In this document: one piece after another, positions 33,930 to 42,906 of the stretch
Numbering within the stretch: position 1 is the first letter of the stretch
Layout: each line of letters starts with the position of its first letter
Assembly (NCBI RefSeq): GCF_900187645.1
Contig: NZ_FYEE01000013.1
Location: forward strand, 1 to 64,000
DNA from: Pseudomonas sp. Irchel 3E20
GTDB lineage: Bacteria > Pseudomonadota > Gammaproteobacteria > Pseudomonadales > Pseudomonadaceae
DNA length: 64,000 nucleotides
Reading direction: 5' to 3'
Translations under genes and position numbers: made by a program
The notes under the pieces: generated by a model
Told to the model about the DNA's origin: nothing
The model's database searches: none
The model's input: only the letters and a program-made list of their open reading frames with translations

Positions 33930-34445
33930 ATGACCAAACAAAACGCCTTTACTCGGGAAGAACTGCTGCGCTGCAGTCGCGGTGAGCTGTTCGGCCCGGG
34001 TAACGCGCAATTGCCCGCCCCGAACATGCTGATGGTGGATCGCATCACCCATATCAGCGAAGAGGGTGGCAAGTACGGCAAAGGTGAATTGGTCGCCGAG
34101 TTGGATATCACCCCGGACCTGTGGTTCTTCGCCTGCCACTTCGAGGGCGACCCGGTCATGCCCGGCTGCCTGGGCCTGGATGCCATGTGGCAACTGGTCG
34201 GCTTCTTCCTCGGCTGGCAAGGCCTGCCGGGCCGCGGCCGCGCCCTGGGTTCTGGCGAAGTGAAGTTCTTCGGCCAGGTCCTGCCGACCGCCAAGAAAGT
34301 CACCTATAACATTCAGATCAAGCGCGTGCTCAAGGGCAAGCTGAACCTGGCCATCGCCGATGGCTCGGTCAGTGTCGACGGCCGCGAAATCTACACCGCC
34401 GAAGGCCTTCGGGTCGGCGTTTTCACCTCCACTGACAACTTCTAA
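33930..34445 (+). CDS. fabA: 3-hydroxydecanoyl-ACP dehydratase/isomerase
   Basis: A 171-residue hotdog enzyme that dehydrates 3-hydroxydecanoyl-ACP and isomerises it to cis-3-decenoyl-ACP, the branch point of anaerobic unsaturated fatty acid synthesis. The catalytic His70 and Asp84 are visible in ACHFEGDPVMPGCLGLDAMW. It has a good GAGGAG ribosome site before the ATG at 33930 and is followed after 11 bases by fabB, as in all pseudomonads I know. Confidence 0.97.
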   Translation: MTKQNAFTREELLRCSRGELFGPGNAQLPAPNMLMVDRITHISEEGGKYGKGELVAELDITPDLWFFACHFEGDPVMPGCLGLDAMWQLVGFFLGWQGLPGRGRALGSGEVKFFGQVLPTAKKVTYNIQIKRVLKGKLNLAIADGSVSVDGREIYTAEGLRVGVFTSTDNF

Positions 34446-34456
34446 GGGTTATCCGC

Positions 34457-35677
34457 ATGCGCCGCGTCGTAATCACTGGTCTGGGCATCGTTTCCTGCCT
34501 GGGCAATGACAAAGAGACCGTCTCCGCTAACCTGCGTGCAAGTCGCCCTGGCATCCGTTTCAACCCGGAATATGCCGAAATGGGTCTGCGTAGCCAGGTT
34601 TCCGGCTCCATTGACCTGCCCCTCGAAGAACTGATCGATCGCAAGATCTACCGCTTCGTCGGTCACGCCGCCGCCTACGCCTACCTGGCCATGAAAGACG
34701 CCATCAGCGACGCTGGCCTGACCGACGAGCAGGTGTCCAACCCGCGTACCGGCCTGATCGCCGGCTCCGGCGGTGCGTCGACCCTCAACCAGATGGAAGC
34801 GCTGGACATCCTGCGCGAAAAAGGCGTCAAGCGCGTCGGCCCGTACCGCGTCACCCGGACCATGGGCAGCACGGTGTCCGCCTGCCTGGCCACGCCGTTC
34901 AAGATCAAAGGCCTGAACTACTCGATCTCCTCCGCCTGCGCCACCAGTGCTCACTGCATCGGTACCGCGGTCGAGCAGATCCAGATGGGCAAGCAGGACA
35001 TCGTCTTTGCCGGTGGCGGTGAAGAAGAACACTGGAGCCAATCGTTCCTGTTCGACGCCATGGGCGCCCTGTCCAGCCAGTACAACGAAACCCCGGAAAA
35101 AGCCTCCCGCGCCTACGACAAGAACCGCGATGGCTTCGTCATCGCTGGCGGCGGCGGCATGGTAGTGGTCGAGGAACTGGAACACGCCCTGGCCCGTGGC
35201 GCGAAGATCTACGCCGAAATCGTCGGCTATGGCGCCACTTCCGACGGCTACGACATGGTCGCGCCAAGCGGCGAAGGCGCCATCCGCTGCATGCAGATGG
35301 CAATGTCCACCGTTGACGGCCCGATCGACTACCTCAACACCCACGGCACCTCCACGCCAGTGGGCGACGCCAAGGAAATGGAAGGCGTGCGCGAAGTGTT
35401 CGGCGCCAACGCCCCGGCCATCAGCTCCACCAAGAGCCTGTCGGGTCACTCCCTGGGCGCCGCTGGCGTTCACGAAGCGATCTACTGCCTACTGATGATG
35501 GAAGGCAACTTCATTGCCGGCTCCGCCAACATCGAGGAACTGGACCCGGCTGTCGCGGACATGCCGATCCTGACCAAGACCCGCGAAAACGTCACGCTCA
35601 ACAACGTGATGAGCAACAGCTTCGGCTTCGGCGGCACCAACGCCACGCTGGTGCTGCAACGCTGGCAGGGCAAGTAA
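34457..35677 (+). CDS. fabB: 3-oxoacyl-ACP synthase I
   Basis: A 406-residue ketosynthase that elongates the cis-unsaturated intermediates made by FabA. The Cys-His-His triad is intact: Cys161 in SSACATSAHC, His296 in NTHGTSTPVGD, His331 in LSGHSLGAAG. It is co-transcribed with fabA and followed by a strong terminator. Confidence 0.97.
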   Translation: MRRVVITGLGIVSCLGNDKETVSANLRASRPGIRFNPEYAEMGLRSQVSGSIDLPLEELIDRKIYRFVGHAAAYAYLAMKDAISDAGLTDEQVSNPRTGLIAGSGGASTLNQMEALDILREKGVKRVGPYRVTRTMGSTVSACLATPFKIKGLNYSISSACATSAHCIGTAVEQIQMGKQDIVFAGGGEEEHWSQSFLFDAMGALSSQYNETPEKASRAYDKNRDGFVIAGGGGMVVVEELEHALARGAKIYAEIVGYGATSDGYDMVAPSGEGAIRCMQMAMSTVDGPIDYLNTHGTSTPVGDAKEMEGVREVFGANAPAISSTKSLSGHSLGAAGVHEAIYCLLMMEGNFIAGSANIEELDPAVADMPILTKTRENVTLNNVMSNSFGFGGTNATLVLQRWQGK

Positions 35678-35696
35678 GCCAAGCCCCGCGATTGAA

Positions 35697-35728
35697 AACG
35701 CCCCGACTGGTTCGGGGCGTTTTTTTTT
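35697..35728 (+). terminator. Rho-independent terminator of fabAB
   Basis: A 10-bp stem AACGCCCCGA/TTCGGGGCGT (one mismatch at the base) with a 4-base loop and eight T residues on the plus strand, 19 bases after the fabB stop. Confidence 0.9.
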
Positions 35729-35814
35729 GGGGGGAGCCATATCCGGCACCTGAATCGCGCTCCCACAAAACAGCACCAGTGCCCGCGATAACGGCGCGAG
35801 CCCACAGGCACCGA

Positions 35815-37440
35815 CTACACCGAAAACCGCGCCACCATCGTGTTCAAGTCCACCGCCAGGCGTGACAACTCCTGGCTGGCGGCGCTGGTCTGGTTGGCGC
35901 CCGCCGAGCTCTGCATCGCCAGGTCGCGGATATTCATCAGGTTGCGGTCCACCTCCCGGGCCACCGCAGCCTGTTGCTCCGAGGCGCTGGCGATCACCAG
36001 GTTACGTTCGTTGATCTGGGTGAAGGCCGTGGCGATATCCTCCAGCGCCACGCCTGCTGCCTTCGCCACTTCCAGGGTGGTATGGGCGCGGGAGTTGCTC
36101 TGCTGCATGGAACTGACCGCCTCCTCCGTACCCTGCTGGATACCACCGATCATCAGTTCGATTTCCCGGGTCGACTGCTGGGTGCGGTGGGCCAGCGCCC
36201 GCACCTCATCGGCCACCACCGCAAAACCGCGCCCGGCGTCCCCCGCCCGCGCAGCCTCGATGGCGGCGTTCAGGGCCAGCAGGTTGGTCTGCTCGGCAAT
36301 GGCGCGGATCACATCCAGTACCTTGCTGATGCCATAGACCTTCTGCGCCAGGTCACCAACCCGCTCTACGTTGGTATTGACGTCATCGGCCAGGGACTCG
36401 ATGGACAGCACGGTCTGGTGCACCTGCTCGCGGCCATGGCGGGCGATGCGGTCGGATTCGCGTGACGCCTCGCTGGTGGCCACCGCGTTGCTCGCCACCT
36501 CCTCCACCGCCGCCGTCATCTGGTTGACCGCCGTCGCTGCTTGCTCGATTTCCTGGCTCTGCTGATGCAAGCCACGGGTGGCGTCCTCGGTCACGCAACT
36601 GAGCTCCTCGGAGGCCGAGGCCAATTGGCTGGAAGATTCGGAGATACGCCGGATGGTGTCACGCAGGCTCTGCTGCATGGTCTTGAGGGCCTGCAACAGA
36701 CGGGCCGGCTCGTCCTTGCCGCTGATGGCAATGTCGCCGGTCAGGTCGCCCTCGGCCACCCCCTCAGCCAATTTCAGTGACTGGGACAGCGGCACCACGA
36801 TGCTACGGGTCAGCAACAAGGCCAGGGCAATGGTCATCACCCCCGTCACCAGCACCATGCCAATCACCCATCTGCGCGATTCGCTGAATACATCGCGGGC
36901 CAGCACCGTGGCCTGGTTGGCATTGCTGCGGTTCAAGTCGAGCAGTTCATTGAGGGTTACGGCCAACTCATCGGCCATTTGGCTCATTTCACCGTTGAGT
37001 TCAGTCACCGCCTCGGGCACCTGGTTGCGGGCGGACAGGGCCATCACTTCGCCTTGGTGCTGGAGATAGGTTTTTTCCTTGGCCTGAAAGCGATCAAATA
37101 GCTCCCGCTCGCGGGGCAGCACAATCAGGGCTTCATAGCGCTTCTGGGCGGCACCCAAGTTGCGCTTGACGTCATTGAGTTTGCTTTCGTTGCTGGCCAG
37201 CGCCTGGGGGTCGCGGTTAATCAGCAACCTCATGGTCAGGGCCCGCACCCGCAGCAGGTCTTGGTTGATCTCGCCGACCGCCATCACGCTGGGCAACCAG
37301 TTGTTGTCCACCTCGTCCGACTGCTCGCGCATGTTGGACATCTGCATCAGGGCAAACGCCCCCAAGCCAAACACCATCAACGCCAACAACCCGAACCCCA
37401 GGCCTGCCCGGGGTGCGATATTGAGATTCCTGATACTCAT
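35815..37440 (-). CDS. Methyl-accepting chemotaxis protein
   Basis: A 541-residue chemoreceptor: TM1 at about residues 13-33, a four-helix-bundle type periplasmic sensor (about 34-187), TM2 (about 190-210), HAMP, and a cytoplasmic signalling domain with the conserved hairpin tip (AIAEQTNLLALNAAIEAARA). It would pass ligand signals to CheA/CheW. No residues identify the ligand. A candidate sigma-28 promoter lies about 60 bases upstream. It converges with fabB; a receptor in this position is also found in P. aeruginosa (from memory). Confidence 0.93.
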   Translation of the reverse strand: MSIRNLNIAPRAGLGFGLLALMVFGLGAFALMQMSNMREQSDEVDNNWLPSVMAVGEINQDLLRVRALTMRLLINRDPQALASNESKLNDVKRNLGAAQKRYEALIVLPRERELFDRFQAKEKTYLQHQGEVMALSARNQVPEAVTELNGEMSQMADELAVTLNELLDLNRSNANQATVLARDVFSESRRWVIGMVLVTGVMTIALALLLTRSIVVPLSQSLKLAEGVAEGDLTGDIAISGKDEPARLLQALKTMQQSLRDTIRRISESSSQLASASEELSCVTEDATRGLHQQSQEIEQAATAVNQMTAAVEEVASNAVATSEASRESDRIARHGREQVHQTVLSIESLADDVNTNVERVGDLAQKVYGISKVLDVIRAIAEQTNLLALNAAIEAARAGDAGRGFAVVADEVRALAHRTQQSTREIELMIGGIQQGTEEAVSSMQQSNSRAHTTLEVAKAAGVALEDIATAFTQINERNLVIASASEQQAAVAREVDRNLMNIRDLAMQSSAGANQTSAASQELSRLAVDLNTMVARFSV

Positions 37441-37495
37441 CCTCTGGTTCCTTCCAAAAGCGCTGCATCATCCATGCAGTTGGCTGCTCTTGAAG

Positions 37496-37522
37496 GTATC
37501 GGCCCAAAGGAGATTTGCGTAA
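37496..37522 (-). promoter_or_regulatory. Candidate sigma-28 (FliA) promoter of the chemoreceptor gene
   Basis: On the minus strand the sequence GCCGATAC (37496-37503), nearly the perfect FliA -10 element, follows a weak -35 TTAC (37519-37522) with a 15-base spacer. It is 56 bases before the chemoreceptor ATG. Chemoreceptor genes are often FliA-dependent. Confidence 0.5.
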
Positions 37523-37577
37523 GACGAAAACGTGATATCAAAGTGCCCAAGCACTCCGAATCGGGCGGCGCCTGGCC

Positions 37578-38042
37578 TCAGCGCACCGTGAAGCGCTGCT
37601 GCGCCAGCAAGCGGTCGCCCTGGAACACCATAAACCGCCACTCACCACGCACCACTTCGTGGTTTTCGGTGAACTCGAAGGCCATCACATCCTGGGGCGC
37701 ACCCGGCACCAGTTTCTGCACCACTTCGAGTTTGTCGTGGCGCTGGCCGTCGGGGGTCTGGATGCCTGGGGTGAAATACAACAGGGTCAACGGCTGCTCC
37801 GACTCGACCTTGCCCAGCAACTGATACCGCAGGCCAAACTTGGTACCCAATTTGGCCGGGACTATGTCAGTGCGCTCGATGGTCTCGTTACTGCGCCGCA
37901 GCACGCGCTCCCCGGCTTGCAGGTCGGCCTTGGCACCGGCAAACACGCCATACTCCACCGGCCCTTCGACGCGCACCTGGGCGCTGGCCAAGCCACTGGC
38001 CAGCAACAGCGCCGCCAGACTGGTTAAACGAAAAAAAGACAT
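37578..38042 (-). CDS. Exported DUF3859 protein
   Basis: A 154-residue periplasmic protein with a clear signal peptide (MSFFRLTSLAALLLASGLASA). The mature part, VEGPVEYGVFAG ... EHVVRGEWRF-like beta-rich sequence (FEFTENHEVVRGEWRFMVFQ), fits DUF3859, predicted to be an immunoglobulin-like fold. No cysteines are seen in the mature part. The start at 38042 was chosen because it begins the signal peptide. It lies 70 bases downstream of the exported amidohydrolase and may share its transcript. Function unknown. Confidence 0.78.
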   Translation of the reverse strand: MSFFRLTSLAALLLASGLASAQVRVEGPVEYGVFAGAKADLQAGERVLRRSNETIERTDIVPAKLGTKFGLRYQLLGKVESEQPLTLLYFTPGIQTPDGQRHDKLEVVQKLVPGAPQDVMAFEFTENHEVVRGEWRFMVFQGDRLLAQQRFTVR

Positions 38043-38112
38043 AGCGCGCTCCTTGATTGAAATTGAGCGCGAGCTTATGACGTAGGCATGACGAACTGAT
38101 GACAAAGCGACA

Positions 38113-39117
38113 TCAACGTTTGCGCGGCAAAATCGCCAAGAAGTTATCCCGCGCCACCTTACGCGCCACCGCTTCTGGCAGGGCATCGAGGAACGGGTCG
38201 AAGCTGTGCATTTCCTCACCCAATTTGTTGAAGCGCCCTACCACATCCGACCCCAGCATGAAGCGCTCCGGGAAGCGCTCTACCAGCGCCAGCCACTGCG
38301 GCCGTGGCTTACCCGCCTTATCCAGCAAGTAAGGCCTGAGCACGCTCCAAGACAGGTCCACATACAAATTGGGATAGCTCTCCAGCAACCGTGTCAGGGT
38401 GGGCAGCAAAAAGTCCATCTGCACTTGGTGCCGGTGGATTTCCAGGCTGGTGCCGGCGTGGGCCCAAATGAAGCGCGTGTGAGGGTGGTTGCGCAGAGGC
38501 TGTTCGATTTCAGCCAGGTAAAGCGGGTTTTTCTCACGCTTGGAGGTGATGTTGGAATGCAGCAACACCGGCAAATCGTTTTCCGCCGCCAAATGATAGA
38601 TCCGCGTCATCGCCTCATTGTTGGCCCGGGGCGTATCGCCGGAGGTCAGGGCGGTGAGGTCGTCGTGGCGGGTGAACACTTCGCCGATGCCCTGCCACAG
38701 CCCGGGGTTGAGGTCGAGCATGCGCTGGATATGGGCGTCACTGTTTTTGTCGTTGGGGTTGAAACCGGACAGGAACGGATGGAAGTACGGGCGCTTGTCC
38801 GCCGGCAACTTGCTCACCGCCGCCGCGACTATCACGTCAGTGGCGCTGTACCAGTACGCATCGGCGTCGTCACCGGCGTAGTAGCGCGGGCGCTTGGGTT
38901 CGTCTTCGTGCCATTTCTTGGCCACAGGCACGCCGGAAATCATCACGTGCTCGATGCGATTTTTCGCCATGGCCTCAAGCAACGCGTTCATGCCCGCCGA
39001 TTCCTGGAAGAAATCCACGTAATGCAGATGGGCGTCGCTGTAGCGGTATTCGCGGGCGCTGGCGAACACGGAACAAAGGGCCAACACACAGGCCAGGCTC
39101 AACCGGGTCGCGACCAC
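38113..39117 (-). CDS. Exported amidohydrolase (metal-dependent TIM barrel)
   Basis: A protein of about 334 residues with a signal peptide (SLACVLALCSVFASA) followed by an amidohydrolase-2 fold: HxH metal site in YSDAHLHYVDFF, then LLHSNI, FIWAHAGTS and the Asp-containing FMLGSDVVGRF. These give all the usual ligands. The GTG at 39117 is proposed as start because TGGAG precedes it; an in-frame TTG at 39144 has no ribosome site. A secreted member is unusual, since most relatives are cytosolic. Substrate unknown. Confidence 0.78.
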   Translation of the reverse strand: MVATRLSLACVLALCSVFASAREYRYSDAHLHYVDFFQESAGMNALLEAMAKNRIEHVMISGVPVAKKWHEDEPKRPRYYAGDDADAYWYSATDVIVAAAVSKLPADKRPYFHPFLSGFNPNDKNSDAHIQRMLDLNPGLWQGIGEVFTRHDDLTALTSGDTPRANNEAMTRIYHLAAENDLPVLLHSNITSKREKNPLYLAEIEQPLRNHPHTRFIWAHAGTSLEIHRHQVQMDFLLPTLTRLLESYPNLYVDLSWSVLRPYLLDKAGKPRPQWLALVERFPERFMLGSDVVGRFNKLGEEMHSFDPFLDALPEAVARKVARDNFLAILPRKR

Positions 39118-39285
39118 GGGCAATCTCCACAAAGACAGGAGCAAGGTAGACCGCCGCCCGCGCCCCAGGGTTCAGCAGAAAAAAGAGGAACGCTCGGGCA
39201 CAGGGATGCTCTATAACAACAGCTGCTTAATACCGCGACAGGCTACAACGCTGCGCGACCTTTCCTACTGCCAATGAGGTGCCCC

Positions 39286-39702
39286 ATGACCATTACCGTC
39301 AATACCGAGTCCAGCGAAGGTTTTCGCCACAGCATCCAGATCGATGACCATGAAGTCTTCACTGACCTGCCCAAGACCGCCGGCGGCGAAGGCACCGCCC
39401 CCGATCCCCACGATTATTTCGACGCCGCGCTAGGCGCCTGCAAGGCCCTGACCCTCAAGCTCTACGCGCAGAAAAAAGACATCCCGCTGACCGGGGTCAC
39501 GGTGGAGCTCAAGCACGACAATAGCCAGGAGCAGCAAGGCAAGTACGCCCTGCACGTCAAGCTGACCCTCAAGGGCGTACTCACCGATGCGCAGCGCGAA
39601 GAACTGCACCGCGTCGCCGACCGCTGCCCGATCCACAAGTTGATGACCACCGCGCAAGTGACCGTGGAAACCCACTTGTCCGAAGGCGCGTTTAGTCAGT
39701 AA
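39286..39702 (+). CDS. OsmC-family protein
   Basis: A 138-residue OsmC/YhfA-type protein. OsmC proteins are thiol peroxidases that act on organic hydroperoxides. Two cysteines are placed as in the family: one in ALGACKALTLKLY, the other in ADRCPIHKLM. The ATG at 39286 is preceded by GAGGTG and is preferred over an ATG 12 bases earlier that overlaps that site. It shares a bidirectional terminator with htpG. Confidence 0.88.
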   Translation: MTITVNTESSEGFRHSIQIDDHEVFTDLPKTAGGEGTAPDPHDYFDAALGACKALTLKLYAQKKDIPLTGVTVELKHDNSQEQQGKYALHVKLTLKGVLTDAQREELHRVADRCPIHKLMTTAQVTVETHLSEGAFSQ

Positions 39703-39777
39703 GGGAACGTTTTGCTGCTGGCGCCGCGGCGGGCCAGCACAGAACCGGGTGGTTGGGCCATCGAACCAGCCCCCATG

Positions 39778-39803
39778 AAAAAACCCGCCGAAGCGGGTTT
39801 TTT
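39778..39803. terminator. Bidirectional terminator between osmC-like gene and htpG
   Basis: An 11-bp stem AAAAAACCCGC/GCGGGTTTTTT with a 4-base loop, symmetric so that both convergent transcripts end in a T-run. Confidence 0.9.
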
Positions 39804-39818
39804 CTACTACCTACCGGG

Positions 39819-41723
39819 TCAAACCGAGAGTTCGACCAACAGCTTGTTCAGTCGGCGCACATAGGCCGCCGGGTCTTTCAGGCTGTCGCCGGCCGCAAGG
39901 GCCGCCTGGTCGAAGAGGATGTGCGACAGGTCGCCAAAACGCTCTTCGCTCTGCTCGCTGTCGAGTTTCTCGATCAGCGGATGAGTCGGGTTGAACTCGA
40001 AGATGGGCTTGGAATCCGGCACTTTCTGCCCACTGGCTTCGAGGATCTGGCGCATTTGCAGGCCCAGGTCCTGCTCGCCAATGGCCAGGATCGCCGGCGA
40101 ATCGGTCAGGCGATGGGACACCCGCACTTCGCTGACGGCATCGCCCAGGGCGGTCTTGATCCGCTCCACCAGGCCTTCCTTGGTCTTGGCCACTTCCTCG
40201 GCGGCTTTCTTGTCTTCCTCGGAGTCCAGGTTGCCCAGGTCCAGGTCGCCGCGCGCCACGTCGACAAAACTCTTGCCGTCGAACTCGTTGAGGTAGCTCA
40301 TCAGCCACTCGTCGATGCGGTCGGTGAGCAGCAGCACTTCGATGCCTTTCTTGCGGAAGACCTCCAGGTGCGGGCTGTCCTTGACCGCTTCGTACTTCTC
40401 GCCGGTGAGGAAGTAGATCTTGTCCTGGCCTTCCTTGGCGCGAGCCAGGTATTCACCCAGGGAAACCACTTGCTCGCCGTCGTTGCCGTGGGTGGAAGCG
40501 AAGCGCAGCAGGCCGGCGATTTTTTCCTTGTTGGCGAAATCTTCGGCCGGGCCTTCTTTCATCACCTGGCCGAAGTTCTTCCAGAAGCCCTTGTATTGCT
40601 CAGGCTCGTTCTTCGCCAGTTTTTCCAGCATGTCGAGGACGCGTTTGGTCAGCGCCGACTTCATGGAGTCGATGATCGGGTCTTTCTGCAGGATTTCCCG
40701 CGAGACGTTCAGCGACAGGTCGTTGGAGTCGACCACACCTTTGATGAAGCGCAGGTACAGCGGCAGGAACGACTCAGCCTGGTCCATCACGAACACGCGC
40801 TGCACGTACAGCTTCAGGCCTTTAGGCGCTTCACGCTGGTACAGGTCAAACGGCGCGCGGGCCGGCACGTAGAGCAGCGAGCTGTATTCGAGCTTGCCTT
40901 CGACCTTGTTGTGGCTCCAGCTCAGCGGGTTCTCGAAGTCGTGGGCGATGTGCTTGTAGAACTCCTGGTATTCCTCGTCTTTGACCTCGGTGCGCGGACG
41001 GGTCCACAGGGCGCTGGCGCGGTTGACGGTTTCCCATTCCAGGGCCGGCGCCTCTTCGCCTTCGGCGGGGGTGGCTTCCTTGGGCAACTCGATCGGCAGG
41101 GCGATGTGGTCGGAATACTTCTTGATGATGTTGCGCAGGCGCCAGCCATCGGCGAATTCGTCTTCGCCGGACTTGAGGTGCAGGACGATACGCGTACCGC
41201 GATCAGCCTTTTCGACGGTGGCGACTTCAAATTCGCCCTCGCCCTTGGACGACCAATGCACGCCTTCGCTGGCAGGCAGGCCGGCGCGGCGGCTGAACAC
41301 TTCAACCTGGTCGGCCACGATGAACGCAGAATAGAAGCCCACGCCGAATTGGCCGATGAGGTGGGAGTCTTTCTTTTGATCGCCGGAAAGGTTCTTCATG
41401 AAGTCGGCCGTGCCGGATTTGGCGATGGTACCCAGGTGGGTAATCACATCGTCGCGGCTCATGCCGATACCGTTGTCTTCGAGGGTGACGGTCTTGGCGT
41501 CCTTGTCGAAGCTCACACGGATTTTCAGTTCGGCGCCACCTTCCAGCAACTCAGGCTGGGAGAGGGCTTCGAAGCGTAATTTGTCGACAGCGTCAGAGGC
41601 GTTCGAGATCAATTCGCGAAGGAAGATTTCCTTGTTGGAATACAGCGAATGGATCATGAGGTGCAGCAGTTGCTTCACCTCGGTCTGGAAGCCCAGGGTT
41701 TCCTTTTGAGTTTCCACACTCAT
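39819..41723 (-). CDS. htpG: Molecular chaperone HtpG (Hsp90)
   Basis: A 634-residue bacterial Hsp90. The N-terminal GHKL ATPase has LISNASDAVDKLR, DNGIGMSRDD and GQFGVGFYSAFIV. The middle domain includes the catalytic Arg region (LYVQRVFVMD), and the C-terminal dimerisation domain is present. The start MSVETQKETLGF at 41723 matches the family length; an in-frame upstream extension is not conserved. HtpG helps fold and remodel client proteins under heat and other stress. No sigma-32 promoter could be picked with confidence. Confidence 0.96.
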   Translation of the reverse strand: MSVETQKETLGFQTEVKQLLHLMIHSLYSNKEIFLRELISNASDAVDKLRFEALSQPELLEGGAELKIRVSFDKDAKTVTLEDNGIGMSRDDVITHLGTIAKSGTADFMKNLSGDQKKDSHLIGQFGVGFYSAFIVADQVEVFSRRAGLPASEGVHWSSKGEGEFEVATVEKADRGTRIVLHLKSGEDEFADGWRLRNIIKKYSDHIALPIELPKEATPAEGEEAPALEWETVNRASALWTRPRTEVKDEEYQEFYKHIAHDFENPLSWSHNKVEGKLEYSSLLYVPARAPFDLYQREAPKGLKLYVQRVFVMDQAESFLPLYLRFIKGVVDSNDLSLNVSREILQKDPIIDSMKSALTKRVLDMLEKLAKNEPEQYKGFWKNFGQVMKEGPAEDFANKEKIAGLLRFASTHGNDGEQVVSLGEYLARAKEGQDKIYFLTGEKYEAVKDSPHLEVFRKKGIEVLLLTDRIDEWLMSYLNEFDGKSFVDVARGDLDLGNLDSEEDKKAAEEVAKTKEGLVERIKTALGDAVSEVRVSHRLTDSPAILAIGEQDLGLQMRQILEASGQKVPDSKPIFEFNPTHPLIEKLDSEQSEERFGDLSHILFDQAALAAGDSLKDPAAYVRRLNKLLVELSV

Positions 41724-41831
41724 GGTTATCAAACTCCAATTGGATGGCAGTGGCCGCGCCCTTGCGGGTTGGCGGCGGGTTGTCATCAAAGTTGGGGGCT
41801 TGGGTAGGGATTTCAAGGGGTGAAGCGAAGA

Positions 41832-42275
41832 TCAGCCTTCTTCGATTTTGAAATGGGCCCGAGCGGTGGCGATAGGCTCGTCGCGCGTGCTCTGCCACGC
41901 GGTAATCGCCACGTTGGCCACCCGTCGGCCCTGGCGGCATACCTGGCACGTGGCGTAGGTGTCGCGAAACTGCCCGGCGCGCAGATAATCGAGGGAGAAA
42001 TCGATGATCTTCGGCACGCCCGGCGAGCCGGTGAGCACCAGCAGATGCAGGGCCGCCGCCAGTTCCATGAACCCGGCGATCACCCCGCCGTGGATGGCCG
42101 GCAGTAGCGGGTTGCCGATGTTGTCCTTGTTGGCCGGCAGGCGAAACAGCAGCTCATCCCCCACCCGTGAGCATTCGATGCCAATCAATTTGGCGTAAGG
42201 GATCTGATGCAGCAGCGAGGCATAGTCGCCCTGGGCGTGGGCCTGTTGCAGTTGTTCCTTGAAGTGATCGCTCAT
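41832..42275 (-). CDS. Hotdog-fold thioesterase (PaaI family), downstream of a coupled pair
   Basis: A 147-residue hotdog protein with the PaaI signature PAIHGGVIAGFMELAAA (HGG turn, Glu), beginning MSDHFKEQLQQAHAQGDYAS. It probably hydrolyses acyl- or aryl-CoA. Its ATG overlaps the stop of the upstream thioesterase (42272-42275), so translation is coupled. The two proteins are clearly diverged and may form a heteromer or handle different chain types. Confidence 0.85.
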   Translation of the reverse strand: MSDHFKEQLQQAHAQGDYASLLHQIPYAKLIGIECSRVGDELLFRLPANKDNIGNPLLPAIHGGVIAGFMELAAALHLLVLTGSPGVPKIIDFSLDYLRAGQFRDTYATCQVCRQGRRVANVAITAWQSTRDEPIATARAHFKIEEG

Positions 42276-42748
42276 GCTGCACCGCCATTGATCGCGCCGC
42301 CAAAGCCGCGGGTGCCTTTGATGCCCTTGCCCATGCGCATGAACGTGCCCACCACATGGGCCACCGGGCGCTCGCGGTCGTCCTGGTAGGCAAAGCCGCG
42401 GGCGAAGATCACATCGGTGGTGACCCGGTAGCACTCGGCAAAACCGTAGACATCTTTATTGGGCTCGGCCGGGTGCATGTAGTCGATGCGCAGGTCCAGG
42501 GTCGGGCAGACCTCGAACTGCGGCAGCACGCACAACGTGGCCATGCCACATGCGGTGTCCATCAGCGAGGTAATGGCGCCGCCATGAATCACCCCACTCT
42601 GGGGGTCGCCGACAATTTGTGGGCCGTAAGGCAAAATCACCGTGATGCCGTCCGTCGAGGCATCGTGCACCTGCATCCCCAGTACCTGGCAATGCCGCAA
42701 CGCCGACAAAAAGCGGGTCGCACGCTCAAAAATAGGGTTTTGCACCAT
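42272..42748 (-). CDS. Hotdog-fold thioesterase (PaaI family), upstream of a coupled pair
   Basis: A 158-residue hotdog protein with the motif GVIHGGAITSLMDTACG, where Asp replaces the usual Glu as catalytic acid, as in many PaaI members. It starts at ATG 42748 (MVQNPIFERATRFL); an in-frame TTG 36 bases upstream is a weaker alternative. It is followed by a second thioesterase with a 4-base overlap. Tandem coupled thioesterases are uncommon but not rare in pseudomonads. Confidence 0.85.
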   Translation of the reverse strand: MVQNPIFERATRFLSALRHCQVLGMQVHDASTDGITVILPYGPQIVGDPQSGVIHGGAITSLMDTACGMATLCVLPQFEVCPTLDLRIDYMHPAEPNKDVYGFAECYRVTTDVIFARGFAYQDDRERPVAHVVGTFMRMGKGIKGTRGFGGAINGGAA

Positions 42749-42906
42749 GGGTTTACTCGCTGGCTGAATATCGAATGAGGGCAATCAACGCACAGGCCGT
42801 TAGTTCCATGAAATAAGAAGTTAATATATCTGCAGGTTTCTGGAACTTAACCTGCGCAGCCATGCTCGAAAGGCCAGAAGATATCTTCAATAAGGAGAAA
42901 CACCCC

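Noticed and set aside
35740..35814. Possible second REP element between fabB and the chemoreceptor
   Set aside because: Fragments such as CGCTCCCACA and GCCCGCGAT occur, but they do not form paired arms; at most a decayed remnant.
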